The notes: generated from the sequence alone by a model not told the origin. A stretch of 64,000 nt of DNA from JBDSZL01 sp039925145 (GCA_039925145.1 JBDSZL010000001.1:1-64000); one strand, 5' to 3'. Numbered from the stretch's first letter, positions 1 through 8,918 are shown. Numbers and translations: made by a program.

Positions 1-75
1 CTCGACCCGTGTCAAGTCCCGCACACTCATCGCTGTCCGTCCCAATCTGCGACCTCCCAGGAGATCGCCAGCGTA

Positions 76-122
76 GGGGACATTTCTATTGCGCTACCGA
101 GGGGACATTACTACTGCGCTAC
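76..122. repeat. Tandem 22-bp direct repeat, possible transposon-end remnant
   Basis: Two 22-bp units, at 76-97 and 101-122, begin GGGGACATT and end TGCGCTAC and match at 20 of 22 positions. They start 25 bp apart. Tandem short repeats like this occur at the ends of some insertion sequences as transposase binding sites, but no transposase is present, so this is at best a solo end. The rest of 1-187 holds no gene I can support. Confidence 0.4.
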
Positions 123-187
123 AACAGGGCCGTGGTCGCCCCGTGCCTGCCATAGACGCCCCGGCTGCTCTCCGCCCCTGTGCCCCG

Positions 188-1630
188 CTACTCCACGTGC
201 ACGTGTCCCATCATGCCGACCTCCGCGTGATCGAGGATGTGGCAGTGGAACATCCACATACCGGGTCGTTCGTCGAATTTCACAGCGATGCGCACCGTCG
301 ATTTCACCGGCACGTTGATCGTGTCTTTCCACTCGGGCACGCGGGTCTCGTCGAGCACCTGAAAGAAGTAGCCGTGCAGGTGAAACGGGTGATCGAACAC
401 CGAGTTGTTCGTCAGCGTCCACACCTGGGTGTCGCCGATGCGCGCGTGCAGCGGTGCCGCCTTCCACGACGGCGCTCCGTTGATCCCCATCTCCACGATC
501 TTGCCGTCGAGTTGGATCGTCAGGTCGAGCGTCGTCTCTGCGGCCTTGCTGACGTCGATCGGGGCGATGTCGCGCAGATGTTCGGGAACGGGCGGGGGCC
601 TGACCGCCGGGAGGTTTACCGTTTCGATATCCATCATCGGCTCGGACGGGCGCCCGAACGTCGTTCCATAGCCGCGATTCACCGGTACCCAGCGCACCGT
701 GACAACGGTGCCGGGATCGGCCGTGCTCGTCTGGACCACATCGAGTCGTTCGCCGGGCACGATGAGCAGACGGTCGAGCGGCTTCGACTCGGCCGCCAGG
801 CCGTTGTCTCCGCCGAGGCGCACGAACGTGGAACGTCTGGCGTCGAGCGCCATGTACCGCGCACGCGCGGCGTTGATAATGCGCCAGCGCTGCGGCTTGC
901 CGGCGCGGACCTTCAGACGCGGCCTCACCTTCCCGTTCACGAGGAGTGCGCCGCCTTCTCGGCCGAACAGATCGCCGAATGCGCCGCCGTTATCCTTTGG
1001 CAGCAGCCGTCCTCCATCATCGAGGCTCATGTCCGACAGCATCAGCACCAGGTCGTCGCCGAAGGCTTTCGAGTCGGTCGAGTCTTCGACAACGATGGGG
1101 CCGTAGAGCCCCCAGCCCACCTGCGCTGAGGAGTTGAGGTGCGGGTGATACCAATAGGTGCCCGCGTCTTTGAGAACGAACTCGTAACGGAACTCGCCGC
1201 CGGGCGTGATGGGATCCTGCGTCATGCCTGGCGTCCCATCCATGTTGTTCGGCACTCGCAGTCCATGCCAGTGGATCGTCGTCTCCTCTGGCAGGGAGTT
1301 CGTGAAGTGCACGATCACGGTGTCGCCGACCTTCGCGCGGATGTAAGGACCTGGGAGCATGCCGTTGTACGTCCAGACGGGGGTGGTGACGCCGGGCCTG
1401 ATCTCGATGTTGGTGATCTTGGCTTCGAGGTTGAACTCGAGGATACGCGGATCGGGGTTGAGATCGGCCGGCTGCGGCAGCGTCAGGTTCTCATCCCACC
1501 CATCTGGCTGCGCGACATCGATGGCCTCGAGCGCGGGTGACGGGGATCGGCCCGGAGCCGGCACCTGACCTGGAGTCGGAGTGACGACCAGCAGCACGAG
1601 TGCGGCGGAGAGCAGGAGCGAACGCGCCAC
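188..1630 (-). CDS. Multicopper oxidase, secreted (CueO/CotA-like)
   Basis: This 480-residue protein is a three-cupredoxin multicopper oxidase, which couples one-electron oxidation of a substrate (metal ion or phenolic) to four-electron reduction of O2. Residues 1-21 form a signal peptide. All four copper-ligand motifs are visible: HWHG at 120-123, WYHPH at 160-164, HPFHLHG at 414-420 and HCHILDHAEVGM at 462-473. The last supplies the type-1 copper Cys (463), His and axial Met, so the protein should be active. The length fits the periplasmic CueO/CotA group. The substrate cannot be read from sequence. No copper chaperone or exporter is adjacent. The next gene on the same strand encodes an exported c-type cytochrome. 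Confidence 0.93.
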   Translation of the reverse strand: MARSLLLSAALVLLVVTPTPGQVPAPGRSPSPALEAIDVAQPDGWDENLTLPQPADLNPDPRILEFNLEAKITNIEIRPGVTTPVWTYNGMLPGPYIRAKVGDTVIVHFTNSLPEETTIHWHGLRVPNNMDGTPGMTQDPITPGGEFRYEFVLKDAGTYWYHPHLNSSAQVGWGLYGPIVVEDSTDSKAFGDDLVLMLSDMSLDDGGRLLPKDNGGAFGDLFGREGGALLVNGKVRPRLKVRAGKPQRWRIINAARARYMALDARRSTFVRLGGDNGLAAESKPLDRLLIVPGERLDVVQTSTADPGTVVTVRWVPVNRGYGTTFGRPSEPMMDIETVNLPAVRPPPVPEHLRDIAPIDVSKAAETTLDLTIQLDGKIVEMGINGAPSWKAAPLHARIGDTQVWTLTNNSVFDHPFHLHGYFFQVLDETRVPEWKDTINVPVKSTVRIAVKFDERPGMWMFHCHILDHAEVGMMGHVHVE

Positions 1631-1769
1631 GACTGGTACGATACACCCGGCCAGGAATCAGCGTACCGGCGCGGCAGGTCGTAGCGACGCATGCCGCGGC
1701 GTGCCGTGTTATAACGGCGTTTCACCTCGGCCACCGCAACTCGATGAAGCAGTAGTCAGGTGGTTGGCT

Positions 1770-2288
1770 TCAAAAGCAGACGGCGCGATCGCGAGCCGCG
1801 TCAATCTTCTTGAAGTCGAGGCCCTTGACCTTCTTCAGTTCGTCGAGCGACTTGCACGGGCCGTCCTTGTTGCGCCACGCCACGAGGGCTGCGGCCTCGG
1901 TCCGTCGCAGGCCGATCACCGTTTCCAGATCGATTTGCGGCGCACTATTGATATTGACCGGCCGCATCGCTTCGCCAAGGAAGTTTACCGCGAGATAGTC
2001 GAGCACCTGCGCGAGGTCGGCCTCGCTGCCCTTCGCACCTCGTCTCACCATCTCCGCGATGACCGTTTCCCAGCCCTCGCGTGTCAAGCGCACCGATGCG
2101 GCACGTCGTGCTTCGTGGCACACGCCGCAGGTCTTCACCACGACGTCTTTGCCGGCTCCGTCGGGCAGGCCTTCACCGGAGGGCACAATCGGCGGCGCCT
2201 CCTGAGGGGCCGCCAGTGCCAAGCCACGCATGGCCATTGCCATGGCGAGGATCGATGACGCGGTCAGGAGCAGCATTTTTCGTCTCAT
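1770..2288 (-). CDS. Exported c-type cytochrome with C-terminal helix-hairpin-helix domain
   Basis: The product has 172 residues from the ATG at 2288. That ATG gives a clean signal peptide (MRRKMLLL then a hydrophobic stretch to about residue 27), whereas an upstream in-frame ATG at 2336 would add an Arg-rich leader. A single CxxCH heme-c motif, CGVCH, lies at 54-58. Residues about 108-172 resemble a ComEA-type helix-hairpin-helix (VNINSA, then GLRRTEAAALVAWR and LDELKKVKGLD). ComEA-like domains bind DNA or serve as small protein modules. The heme domain implies periplasmic electron transfer. The combination is unusual but the reading is clear. It lies 139 bp upstream of the multicopper oxidase on the same strand, so a functional link is possible but unproven. 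Confidence 0.8.
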   Translation of the reverse strand: MRRKMLLLTASSILAMAMAMRGLALAAPQEAPPIVPSGEGLPDGAGKDVVVKTCGVCHEARRAASVRLTREGWETVIAEMVRRGAKGSEADLAQVLDYLAVNFLGEAMRPVNINSAPQIDLETVIGLRRTEAAALVAWRNKDGPCKSLDELKKVKGLDFKKIDAARDRAVCF

Positions 2289-2401
2289 TGGCGTTCTTCG
2301 TCGGCAGGACCGTACCCGCCGGGCGCCTCCTTTCAACTATCTTGCCACGGCTGTGAGCCAGGCGTGCGTTGCGGCGGCCCACTCTGGAAGGGAAACGGGC
2401 G

Positions 2402-2860
2402 CTACTGCGTCAACAGCTTGAAGGCATGCGTCCAAGTGTTGCTGAGGAATCCAGGCACGCACCAGAGCATGCAGAGCGGCTCGATCGCGCGCGCGCCTTC
2501 GACGGCACCCACGTCCGACACGTCGAATCCGAACTGATCGACGACCGTCTTCACGTCGGTCTTCGCGCCCTCATCGTTGCCGCAAATGAACATCGTTGGC
2601 TTCACGCCCTCGAAGGCCGGATTGACCATGACGGCGTTGCCGACGCAACTGAAGCACTTGACGAAACGCGCCTCGGGAGCGAGCTTCTGGAGTCGTTCCA
2701 TGAGCGACTCGTTCTGAGCCGTGAAGTATTGCAGGACGCCGTTCACCGGCGCTGCATCGGCGATCGGGTTGGTGGTGTCGATGACGGTCTTGCCGTTGAG
2801 ATTTGCGATGCCGGCCGCCGTCACGATACCCGACCCGATAATGCCGACCTTCTTGCTCAT
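2402..2860 (-). pseudogene. F420/NADP-oxidoreductase-like protein with large internal deletion
   Basis: The 152-residue reading frame opens with MSKKVGIIGSG, the first strand and glycine turn of a Rossmann fold. It jumps at about residue 13-17 to NLNGKTVIDTTNPIAD, and the rest (NESLMERLQ, FVKCFSCVGNAVMVNP, PTMFICGNDEGAK, AIEPLCMLWC) matches the second half of the NADPH-dependent F420-reductase-like family, which is normally about 210-220 residues. About 60-70 residues that should hold the rest of the dinucleotide-binding domain are missing, with the frame kept. The junction is near 2815-2822. The product probably cannot bind NADP normally. It is either a decaying gene or an assembly collapse. 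Confidence 0.7.
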
Positions 2861-3048
2861 TCATCCAGCTCCTTGTGATCGCCAGGTCCTATTGCCACCC
2901 TAACCCCGAGCGACGTGTTTCAGAATGGCCTCGATCGGGTGCGTGTGGCAAACGCACGTCGGAATCATGAAAAGACGGTGTCGGGTGCGCGTTAGGCGGT
3001 GGTTTCGTGTTACACCATCGCTGTTCCGCATTCGTTACAAGGCTCCGT

Positions 3049-3813
3049 ATGAACATCCGGGAAACGCGTCTCGCTGCACGGGAAATCAAATTCGTTGCCC
3101 CCCTGGCCCTGCGCGCCGACATCATCGACTGGGCGCGCCAGTACATGGAGCCAGACGGACACGGCGCCGGCATTTACGCCGACGAGTACTCGACCTCGAC
3201 GCTCTACTTCGAGACGCGCGGGTTCGACGTGTATCAACGACGAGGATCCTACGGACGAAGCAAATACCGGGTCAGGCAGTACGGCGCCTCGGGACCGGTA
3301 TTTCTCGAACGGAAGTTTCGGACGAGCCAATTGCTGGCGAAGCGGCGCACGACCGTCCTGGCCTCGGACCTGTGGCAACTCGAGGGCGAGCACCCGGATC
3401 CGGCCTGGGATGGCTTCTGGTTCCATCGTCGCATCGTGCTCCGACGACTGCAGCCCCTGTTGCAGCTGTCGTACGACCGCGTCGCGCGCATCGGGATGTC
3501 GTCGACCGGCCCAGTCAGACTCACGATCGACGCAAATCTCACTGCCCTGCCCATGCCGGCCCTCGCGTTTCTACCGGGAATTGGCATGCCGTTCCTCGAA
3601 GGGTTTACGATTATCGAAATCAAATACCGGGCCACCATGCCCGCCATCGTCAAGCCGATGGTCGAGACGTTTCGCCTCGAGGTGCAGAAGATCTCGAAGT
3701 TCCGCGCGGCCTTGCGTTCGCTCGACTATCCGCTGCCCAAAGATCCGGATGAGGAAGTGGCGGGCACGGTCGCGGCAGTGGGTGGAGATACGGCGGGTCA
3801 GTACTGGGACTGA
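3049..3813 (+). CDS. VTC domain-containing protein (polyphosphate polymerase-like)
   Basis: The protein has 254 residues from the ATG at 3049; a GTG at 3007 is also in frame. It reads as a VTC domain, the tunnel-fold domain of yeast polyphosphate polymerase Vtc4 and its bacterial relatives. Visible family features are REIKFVAP near the N terminus, YSTSTLYFETR, a basic KYRVRQYG strand, VFLERKFR, RLTIDANL and IIEIKYRATMP. These supply the alternating basic and acidic residues that line the triphosphate tunnel. In bacteria VTC proteins are often near CotH or DUF4956 genes; none is here. A DinB-like gene starts 24 bp downstream and may be cotranscribed. The substrate is uncertain. Confidence 0.78.
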   Translation: MNIRETRLAAREIKFVAPLALRADIIDWARQYMEPDGHGAGIYADEYSTSTLYFETRGFDVYQRRGSYGRSKYRVRQYGASGPVFLERKFRTSQLLAKRRTTVLASDLWQLEGEHPDPAWDGFWFHRRIVLRRLQPLLQLSYDRVARIGMSSTGPVRLTIDANLTALPMPALAFLPGIGMPFLEGFTIIEIKYRATMPAIVKPMVETFRLEVQKISKFRAALRSLDYPLPKDPDEEVAGTVAAVGGDTAGQYWD

Positions 3814-3837
3814 GCGCGTCGCGTAAAGGAGCAGCCT

Positions 3838-4368
3838 ATGATGAATGTGGACTCGGGCAAGCCCGCAGAGAATCCAGTGCAGAGGACGTCACGCGCCGAT
3901 GCCCTGGCCGATCGGTTGGAACGGGGCGCCCAGCAACTCGCGGCCTTTGCCAGCACCCTCACCGACGCCGAATGGCAGATCCCGGTGCCGGGTGACGGTC
4001 GTTCCGTGGGGGTGGTGGTCCATCACGTCGGCAACATGTACCCCATCGAGATGCAATTGGCGCACGTCCTGGCCGGCGGGCAACCGATCACGGGCGTCCT
4101 TTGGGCCACGGTGCATGGCATCAACGCGCAGCATGCCCTCGACTACGCCAACGTCTCGAAGGCGGACGCGCTCGATCTGCTCCAGCGCAACAGCACGGCC
4201 GCCGCAGAGGCCATTCGCGCCATGACGGACGAGATGCTCGCCGCGGCGGCCCCAGTATCACTCTACGAAGACGCGCCGCTGACGTGTCAGTTCTTTCTGG
4301 AGGATCACGCCGTACGGCACAGCTACCACCACCTCGCGCGGGTACGGCAGGCAGTCGGACGGGTGTGA
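3838..4368 (+). CDS. DinB superfamily protein
   Basis: This 176-residue protein has the pattern of a DinB/YfiT four-helix bundle. There is a helix containing VVVHHVGNMYPIEMQ and a C-terminal HAVRHSYHHLARVRQ helix, which place histidines to bind a divalent metal. DinB-like proteins act as metal-dependent thiol transferases using bacillithiol or mycothiol, or as uncharacterised detoxification proteins; the specific reaction here is unknown. A purine-rich AAAGGAG Shine-Dalgarno-like sequence lies upstream of the ATG pair at 3838/3841. A YtxJ homologue, a marker of bacillithiol use, lies about 3.6 kb away and makes a thiol-related role slightly more attractive. Confidence 0.72.
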   Translation: MMNVDSGKPAENPVQRTSRADALADRLERGAQQLAAFASTLTDAEWQIPVPGDGRSVGVVVHHVGNMYPIEMQLAHVLAGGQPITGVLWATVHGINAQHALDYANVSKADALDLLQRNSTAAAEAIRAMTDEMLAAAAPVSLYEDAPLTCQFFLEDHAVRHSYHHLARVRQAVGRV

Positions 4369-4402
4369 GTCGACATGAACGGATGCGCCGCCCCGCGGCT
4401 CG

Positions 4403-5383
4403 CTACGCCGGCTGCGTGGGGTCGCGCCTGACCCACTTGTAGGCGCGCGTCGAGTTGCGCCAGAAGTATTTCTCGGCCACGCCACGCGGCTGCGTCGAAA
4501 AATACTCCTTCGCCACCGCGACGACCCTGTCAATCGTCGTCACGCCGTCGCTATTCGGCCAGTCGCTGCCGAACAGCACACGGTCTTCGCCGAAAAGCCC
4601 GAGCAGCGCATCCACGCGCGGCCGGTAGGCGGCCAGCGTGGCGGGCACCTGGCCCCCCACGCGATGGATGATCGACGACAGCTTCGCGAACACCAGCGGC
4701 CGCCGGGCGAGCTCGCGGATGACGGCGTCGTAGGCCGACTGGTCCGTGGCGGTCGGATCGTAGGCAGGCAGATGATCCAGGACGACGCGCAGGCCCGGCA
4801 CCTGATCGGTAAGGCGCACAGCCGCGCGGAGCAATGCGAGATTCGGATTCGCGAGGTCGACGACGAGGTCTGCGTCGGCGACCCGTTTGAGGCCCGCAAC
4901 GAACGCCGGGTTCTCAGCCTGCGCTGTGAAATTGCGCCCCCACAGATTGCCGCATCGGATGCCCCGGAACAGCGGGTTCTTGCGATACCGATCGAGGTAC
5001 TCCGCGAACTCCGGCTTCTCTGGCTCGAGATTGCCGATGACACCGACGATGATGGGGTCGGTCTGCGCGATTTGCAGCACCCAGAGGTTGTCTTCGATCC
5101 ACGGACTCGCCTCCACTTTGACGGCCCCCACGATGCCGAGCGGGACGGCCAGTTTGCGGTAACGGTCAGGGAACGACGGAATCGGTGCAACGCCGGGCGT
5201 GGGCGGACCGGAATAGGGCGCGCCCTGGGGCCGTGTCGGATCGAACAGATGGATGTGCGTGTCGATGATGGGAATGGCCGGCGCGGATTGGGCCTCGAGC
5301 CGCGCCAACGCCGCAGCCGTGGTGGCGGTGGCCGCCACGCCCGCCAGGAACGACCGCCGGGTGACGCTGTCTTCTGATGCCAT
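4403..5383 (-). CDS. Amidohydrolase family 2 protein, Tat-exported
   Basis: The 326-residue protein begins with a twin-arginine signal (SVTRRSFLAGVAA, residues about 6-18) followed by an Ala-rich hydrophobic segment. The mature part is a TIM-barrel amidohydrolase of the family-2 (aminocarboxymuconate decarboxylase/lactonase-like) type. HIHLF near residue 43 supplies the first metal ligands, LDHLPA the strand-6 histidine, and FGSDWPNSDG the catalytic aspartate. Such enzymes hydrolyse lactones or decarboxylate aromatic acids. No sugar- or aromatic-catabolism cluster surrounds it, so the substrate is open. It ends convergently with the DinB-like gene. Confidence 0.85.
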   Translation of the reverse strand: MASEDSVTRRSFLAGVAATATTAAALARLEAQSAPAIPIIDTHIHLFDPTRPQGAPYSGPPTPGVAPIPSFPDRYRKLAVPLGIVGAVKVEASPWIEDNLWVLQIAQTDPIIVGVIGNLEPEKPEFAEYLDRYRKNPLFRGIRCGNLWGRNFTAQAENPAFVAGLKRVADADLVVDLANPNLALLRAAVRLTDQVPGLRVVLDHLPAYDPTATDQSAYDAVIRELARRPLVFAKLSSIIHRVGGQVPATLAAYRPRVDALLGLFGEDRVLFGSDWPNSDGVTTIDRVVAVAKEYFSTQPRGVAEKYFWRNSTRAYKWVRRDPTQPA

Positions 5384-5460
5384 GGGACCGGATTATATGG
5401 GTACCGGTGCCGGGAGCCCCGACACGAACCAGCTAACCCTCTCGTCTGTCGATGACGCTG

Positions 5461-7878
5461 CTACCGTGCTCGCTCCGCCTCCGCCAATGCGCGCACCGGC
5501 TCAATGCGAGCGGCTCGGCGAGCCGGCAACCAGCAAGCGACAAGCCCCACGGTGACAAGCAGTGACGTCGTTGACAGGAAGACCACGGGATCCGTCGGCA
5601 CGACGCCCAGCAGGAGATTGCGCATCTGACCCGCGAGGCCGAACGCCGCGGGCACGCCGAGTACGAGCCCGATGCCGATCTGAATGGAGCCGCCTCTGAG
5701 AACGTCGATCAGGATATGTCGAGGCGTGGCGCCAATCGCCATGCGGATGCCGATTTCACGCGTGCGCCGCCCTGTGGATTGCGACACGACGGCGTAGAGT
5801 CCGACCGCGGCCATGAGCAGCGCCGACGCCGCAAACACGAAGAACACGGTGCCGAACACCCGATACGGCCACCGCTCGGCGTAGACGAGCCGATCGACGG
5901 TGTTCACGTTGTACAGCGGCAGATCCCGATCGAGTGCCTGAACGGTGGTGCGCACCAACCCAGCTGCTGACGTCGCACCGCCGGCCGTTCTGACGGCGAG
6001 GACGAGGGAGCTCGGGTCCTGCTGGCGGTACGGCACGAACACGACCGCCTCGGGAGCGGCCTCTTGAACGGATGCGACGATGTCGTCGGTGACGCCGATG
6101 ACAGTCATCCACGGCTCGGGCGAGTCGTCGTTGAACCGGAGTCGTCGACCAACAGCGTCGCTGTCAGGCCAGTGGCGCGCGGCAAACGTGCGGCTGACCA
6201 CCGCCGCCTCACCCCCCGGAGCCCCATCCCGTGCGTCGAACCCCCGGCCGCGCACGATCGGCAGTCCAACGGTTTCGAAGTAGCTGTCCGACGCCATCAC
6301 CCACAAGACGCTCGGGCGCGTGTCTCGCTGGTCTGTGGTCGCGCCGTCGATTTCGATCCGTGTCCGGGAGGTGCCGAGACCCGGCAGCCGCGACACCAGG
6401 CCGCCGCGGACCACCCCAGGCAGGCCGGCAAGGCGTGTCTGCACTTCGTCGAAGAAGCGCCGACGCGCCTCCCTGTCGCTATAGCGTTCCCTCGGCAGGT
6501 CGACCTGTGCGCTCATGATCGACGCACCGGGCAGCCACGGGTTGACGTGTTGTCCCTGCATGAAGCTGCGAATGAGCAGACCGGAGGCCGTGAGCAACAC
6601 CACCGCAAAAGCAAATTGCGCCACAACGAGCGCGCCCGACGTCCAGCCCACGCGGGCACTGCCGCCGCGCCCGCCTTCCTTCAGCCCCTGCGTGAGATCG
6701 ACTCTCGACGCACGGATGGCTGGAGCGAGACCGAACAGCACGGTCGCGAGGATGCAGAGGGCACCGGTGTAGGCCAGCACCCGGTAGTCGAGCGAGAAGA
6801 TGATCCACGACGGCTTTTGCGCGTCGACGAGCGCACGATCGAACGCCGGCACGGCGACCGCAGCGACGCCGAGCGCCAGCACGCCGCCGCACACACTGAG
6901 GATCAGGCCTTCGACCAGAAGCTGCCGGACCACGCGCCAGCGCGTGGCGCCAAGTGCCGCGCGAATGGTCATCTCGCGTTCGCGACCCACGGCGCGGCTG
7001 AGCATCATATTTGCCACGTTCGCGCACGCGATGAGAAGCACCAGCCCCACCGCGCCCAGCATCAGCGAGAACATCGTCTTGGCCTTCCCCCCGACGTAGC
7101 GCTCGTGAATGGTCTTGACGGCAGCGTTGATGTCCTTGTTGGAGTCGGGGTACGCGGTCTGCAGACGGGCGGCCACCACCGACAGATCGTTCTGCGCACG
7201 TGCGATTGACACACCAGGCTCGAGTACGCCGAACACCGTCAGCATCCGATTCGTCCGATCCATCAGTCCTTTGTCCGACCGACGCAACGGGACCCAGACA
7301 TCTTCGGCCTCGGGTAGACGAAACCCCTTGGGCATCACGCCGACGATGGTCGCCGGCTGTTCGTTGAAGCGAATGGTCATACCAGCGGTATGCGGATCGC
7401 TGTTGTAGCGGTTGCGCCACACGTCATCGCTGATGACGACCGCCATCGGAGCACCCAGGGCCTCATCGTCGGGGCGCAGCACACGACCGAGCTGGGCTTC
7501 TGTGCGAAAGACATGGAAGAACCCGGCTGTGACGCGCACCATGCGGAACCGTTCCGGTGGACGCTCTGACTCAGCCAGTACTGCGGCGCCTCCCCCTCCG
7601 GTGACTGCTTCGAGTTGCTCGAACGTGGTTGCTGCAGCGCGCATGTCCAGAACGTCCGGATACGACATGCCGAGCCGACCGTTCTTGAGCCTATCGGTGG
7701 CGCCCACGACGACGACGCGCTCGCCATCCTGAAACGGCAACGGCTTGAAGAGCACCGCGCTCGAGAGCGTGAACACCGTGGCGTTGACGCCAATCCCGAC
7801 GGCGAGCGTGGCGATGATGGCCAGGGAAAACCATCGGTGGACAGCAATCATCCGGACCGCGAAGCGCCAGTCGCTCAT
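5461..7878 (-). CDS. ADOP-type ABC transporter permease (FtsX/MacB_PCD duplicated)
   Basis: The start chosen is the ATG at 7878, giving about 805 residues beginning MSDWRFAVRMIAVHRWFS; an in-frame ATG at 7965 would add a non-conserved leader. The protein has two copies of the MacB periplasmic core plus FtsX permease. Each copy has an extracytoplasmic domain with VVISDDVWRNRY-like or VVSRTFAARHWP-like motifs, followed by transmembrane helices including LLIACANVANMMLSRAVGREREMTIR and its C-terminal counterpart RTREIGIRMAIGA. This is the Acidobacterial duplicated orphan permease type. As usual for the family, no dedicated ATPase gene lies beside it. The exported substrate is unknown. It diverges from ytxJ across a 71-bp gap. 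Confidence 0.9.
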   Translation of the reverse strand: MSDWRFAVRMIAVHRWFSLAIIATLAVGIGVNATVFTLSSAVLFKPLPFQDGERVVVVGATDRLKNGRLGMSYPDVLDMRAAATTFEQLEAVTGGGGAAVLAESERPPERFRMVRVTAGFFHVFRTEAQLGRVLRPDDEALGAPMAVVISDDVWRNRYNSDPHTAGMTIRFNEQPATIVGVMPKGFRLPEAEDVWVPLRRSDKGLMDRTNRMLTVFGVLEPGVSIARAQNDLSVVAARLQTAYPDSNKDINAAVKTIHERYVGGKAKTMFSLMLGAVGLVLLIACANVANMMLSRAVGREREMTIRAALGATRWRVVRQLLVEGLILSVCGGVLALGVAAVAVPAFDRALVDAQKPSWIIFSLDYRVLAYTGALCILATVLFGLAPAIRASRVDLTQGLKEGGRGGSARVGWTSGALVVAQFAFAVVLLTASGLLIRSFMQGQHVNPWLPGASIMSAQVDLPRERYSDREARRRFFDEVQTRLAGLPGVVRGGLVSRLPGLGTSRTRIEIDGATTDQRDTRPSVLWVMASDSYFETVGLPIVRGRGFDARDGAPGGEAAVVSRTFAARHWPDSDAVGRRLRFNDDSPEPWMTVIGVTDDIVASVQEAAPEAVVFVPYRQQDPSSLVLAVRTAGGATSAAGLVRTTVQALDRDLPLYNVNTVDRLVYAERWPYRVFGTVFFVFAASALLMAAVGLYAVVSQSTGRRTREIGIRMAIGATPRHILIDVLRGGSIQIGIGLVLGVPAAFGLAGQMRNLLLGVVPTDPVVFLSTTSLLVTVGLVACWLPARRAARIEPVRALAEAERAR

Positions 7879-7949
7879 GGGCGTCAAACCCGCGGTAAAC
7901 CGGGAAGTTTCAGGAACGTGAGGCCACGAGCTCGCTGTACACTGAAGGA

Positions 7950-8327
7950 GTGTCTGCTGCGCCACGATCAGCCGCCCTCCGTCCGCTGACTACGGTCGAG
8001 GAGCTCGAGACCGCCCTGGCGGCGTCGTGGAGACAGCCCGTGCTGCTCTTCAAACACAGCGTGACCTGTGGCAAGAGCGCCTTCGCGAAGGAAGAGATCG
8101 ACGCGTGGCTCGATGCGCAGCCGCACGTCTCGGCCGACCTGTACATCGTGGACGTGCTCCGCAGTCAGGCCATCGTCCGGGCCATCACTGAGCGGCTCGG
8201 GATCAGACACGAGTCACCGCAGGTCCTGCTGATCCGCGACGGCGTCGTCATCTGGCACGCGGCGCACTACAGCATCAGCGAGAGCGCGCTGGCGAGGGCC
8301 CTCGCGCCAGGCAGCGCGGGCGTGTGA
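7950..8327 (+). CDS. ytxJ: YtxJ-family bacillithiol-system redox protein
   Basis: This 125-residue thioredoxin-fold protein matches YtxJ, a monothiol bacilliredoxin-like protein. Residues VLLFKHSVTCGKSAF (31-45) place the single active cysteine at 40 where thioredoxins have CxxC. ESPQVLLIRDGVVIWHAAHYSI near residue 90 is the characteristic cis-Pro and WHxSH region. YtxJ-like proteins are thought to remove bacillithiol from proteins. The GTG at 7950 is preceded by GAAGGA with almost no spacing, so the true start may be slightly different. Its neighbour downstream is a thiol-dependent arsenate reductase, a sensible functional partner. Confidence 0.82.
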   Translation: MSAAPRSAALRPLTTVEELETALAASWRQPVLLFKHSVTCGKSAFAKEEIDAWLDAQPHVSADLYIVDVLRSQAIVRAITERLGIRHESPQVLLIRDGVVIWHAAHYSISESALARALAPGSAGV

Positions 8328-8358
8328 GCGTCAACTCTTGTTGGCCTGCAGATCCGCG

Positions 8359-8817
8359 ATGACGAAAGACGCGAGCGCGCAACGAACGTCGGCGGCCTCG
8401 ACCAGACCACGAATCTTGATTCTCTGCACCGCGAACTCCGCACGCAGCCAGATGGCTGAAGGACTGCTGCGGCACGACGCGGGCGATCGACTCGACGTGG
8501 AGAGCGCGGGTACTCGCGCGACAGAGGTGCGACCCGAGGCCATCGCCGTAATGCGCGAGCTTGGGATCGATATCAGCACGCATCGATCGAAGGTCGTCGA
8601 GGAATTTGCAGGGCAGTCGTTCGATCTCGTGCTGACGGTCTGTGACAGCGCGAAGGAGACCTGCCCGGTGTACCCCGGTCACACAAAGCGGGCACACCGT
8701 GCCTTCGAAGACCCGGCGGCCGTGCAGGGCCCAGCAGCGCAGCGGCTCGACGCCTTCAGAACGGTGCGGGATGAAATCAGAACCTACTTGCGGGGCGAAT
8801 TCATCCAGAACCTGTAG
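8359..8817 (+). CDS. arsC: Arsenate reductase, thioredoxin-coupled low-MW phosphatase type
   Basis: The product has 152 residues from the ATG at 8359; TTG codons at 8338/8341 are in frame. The P-loop CTANSARSQ (23-31) is the low-molecular-weight tyrosine phosphatase-like active site that binds arsenate. Cysteines at 23, 95 and 102 keep the 72- and 7-residue spacing of the Cys10/Cys82/Cys89 relay of Staphylococcus aureus ArsC, so thioredoxin-dependent reduction of arsenate to arsenite is expected. The conserved HxSK (THRSKVV) and FEDPA regions are present. No ars repressor or exporter lies nearby. It sits 31 bp after ytxJ and may share its transcript. Confidence 0.88.
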   Translation: MTKDASAQRTSAASTRPRILILCTANSARSQMAEGLLRHDAGDRLDVESAGTRATEVRPEAIAVMRELGIDISTHRSKVVEEFAGQSFDLVLTVCDSAKETCPVYPGHTKRAHRAFEDPAAVQGPAAQRLDAFRTVRDEIRTYLRGEFIQNL

Positions 8818-8918
8818 CACGTGGGTGTGCCTCGAGCTGGTCCGCCGGCCGACGAGCCCGCGCGGCGAGCGCCATTCATGGGCACAGGGCATGCTTATGA
8901 GTCAGTGGAGGGATCACC

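Noticed and set aside
89..1129. 346-residue plus-strand frame opposite the multicopper oxidase
   Set aside because: It is the antisense shadow of a gene with all copper motifs; high GC makes long antisense frames common here.
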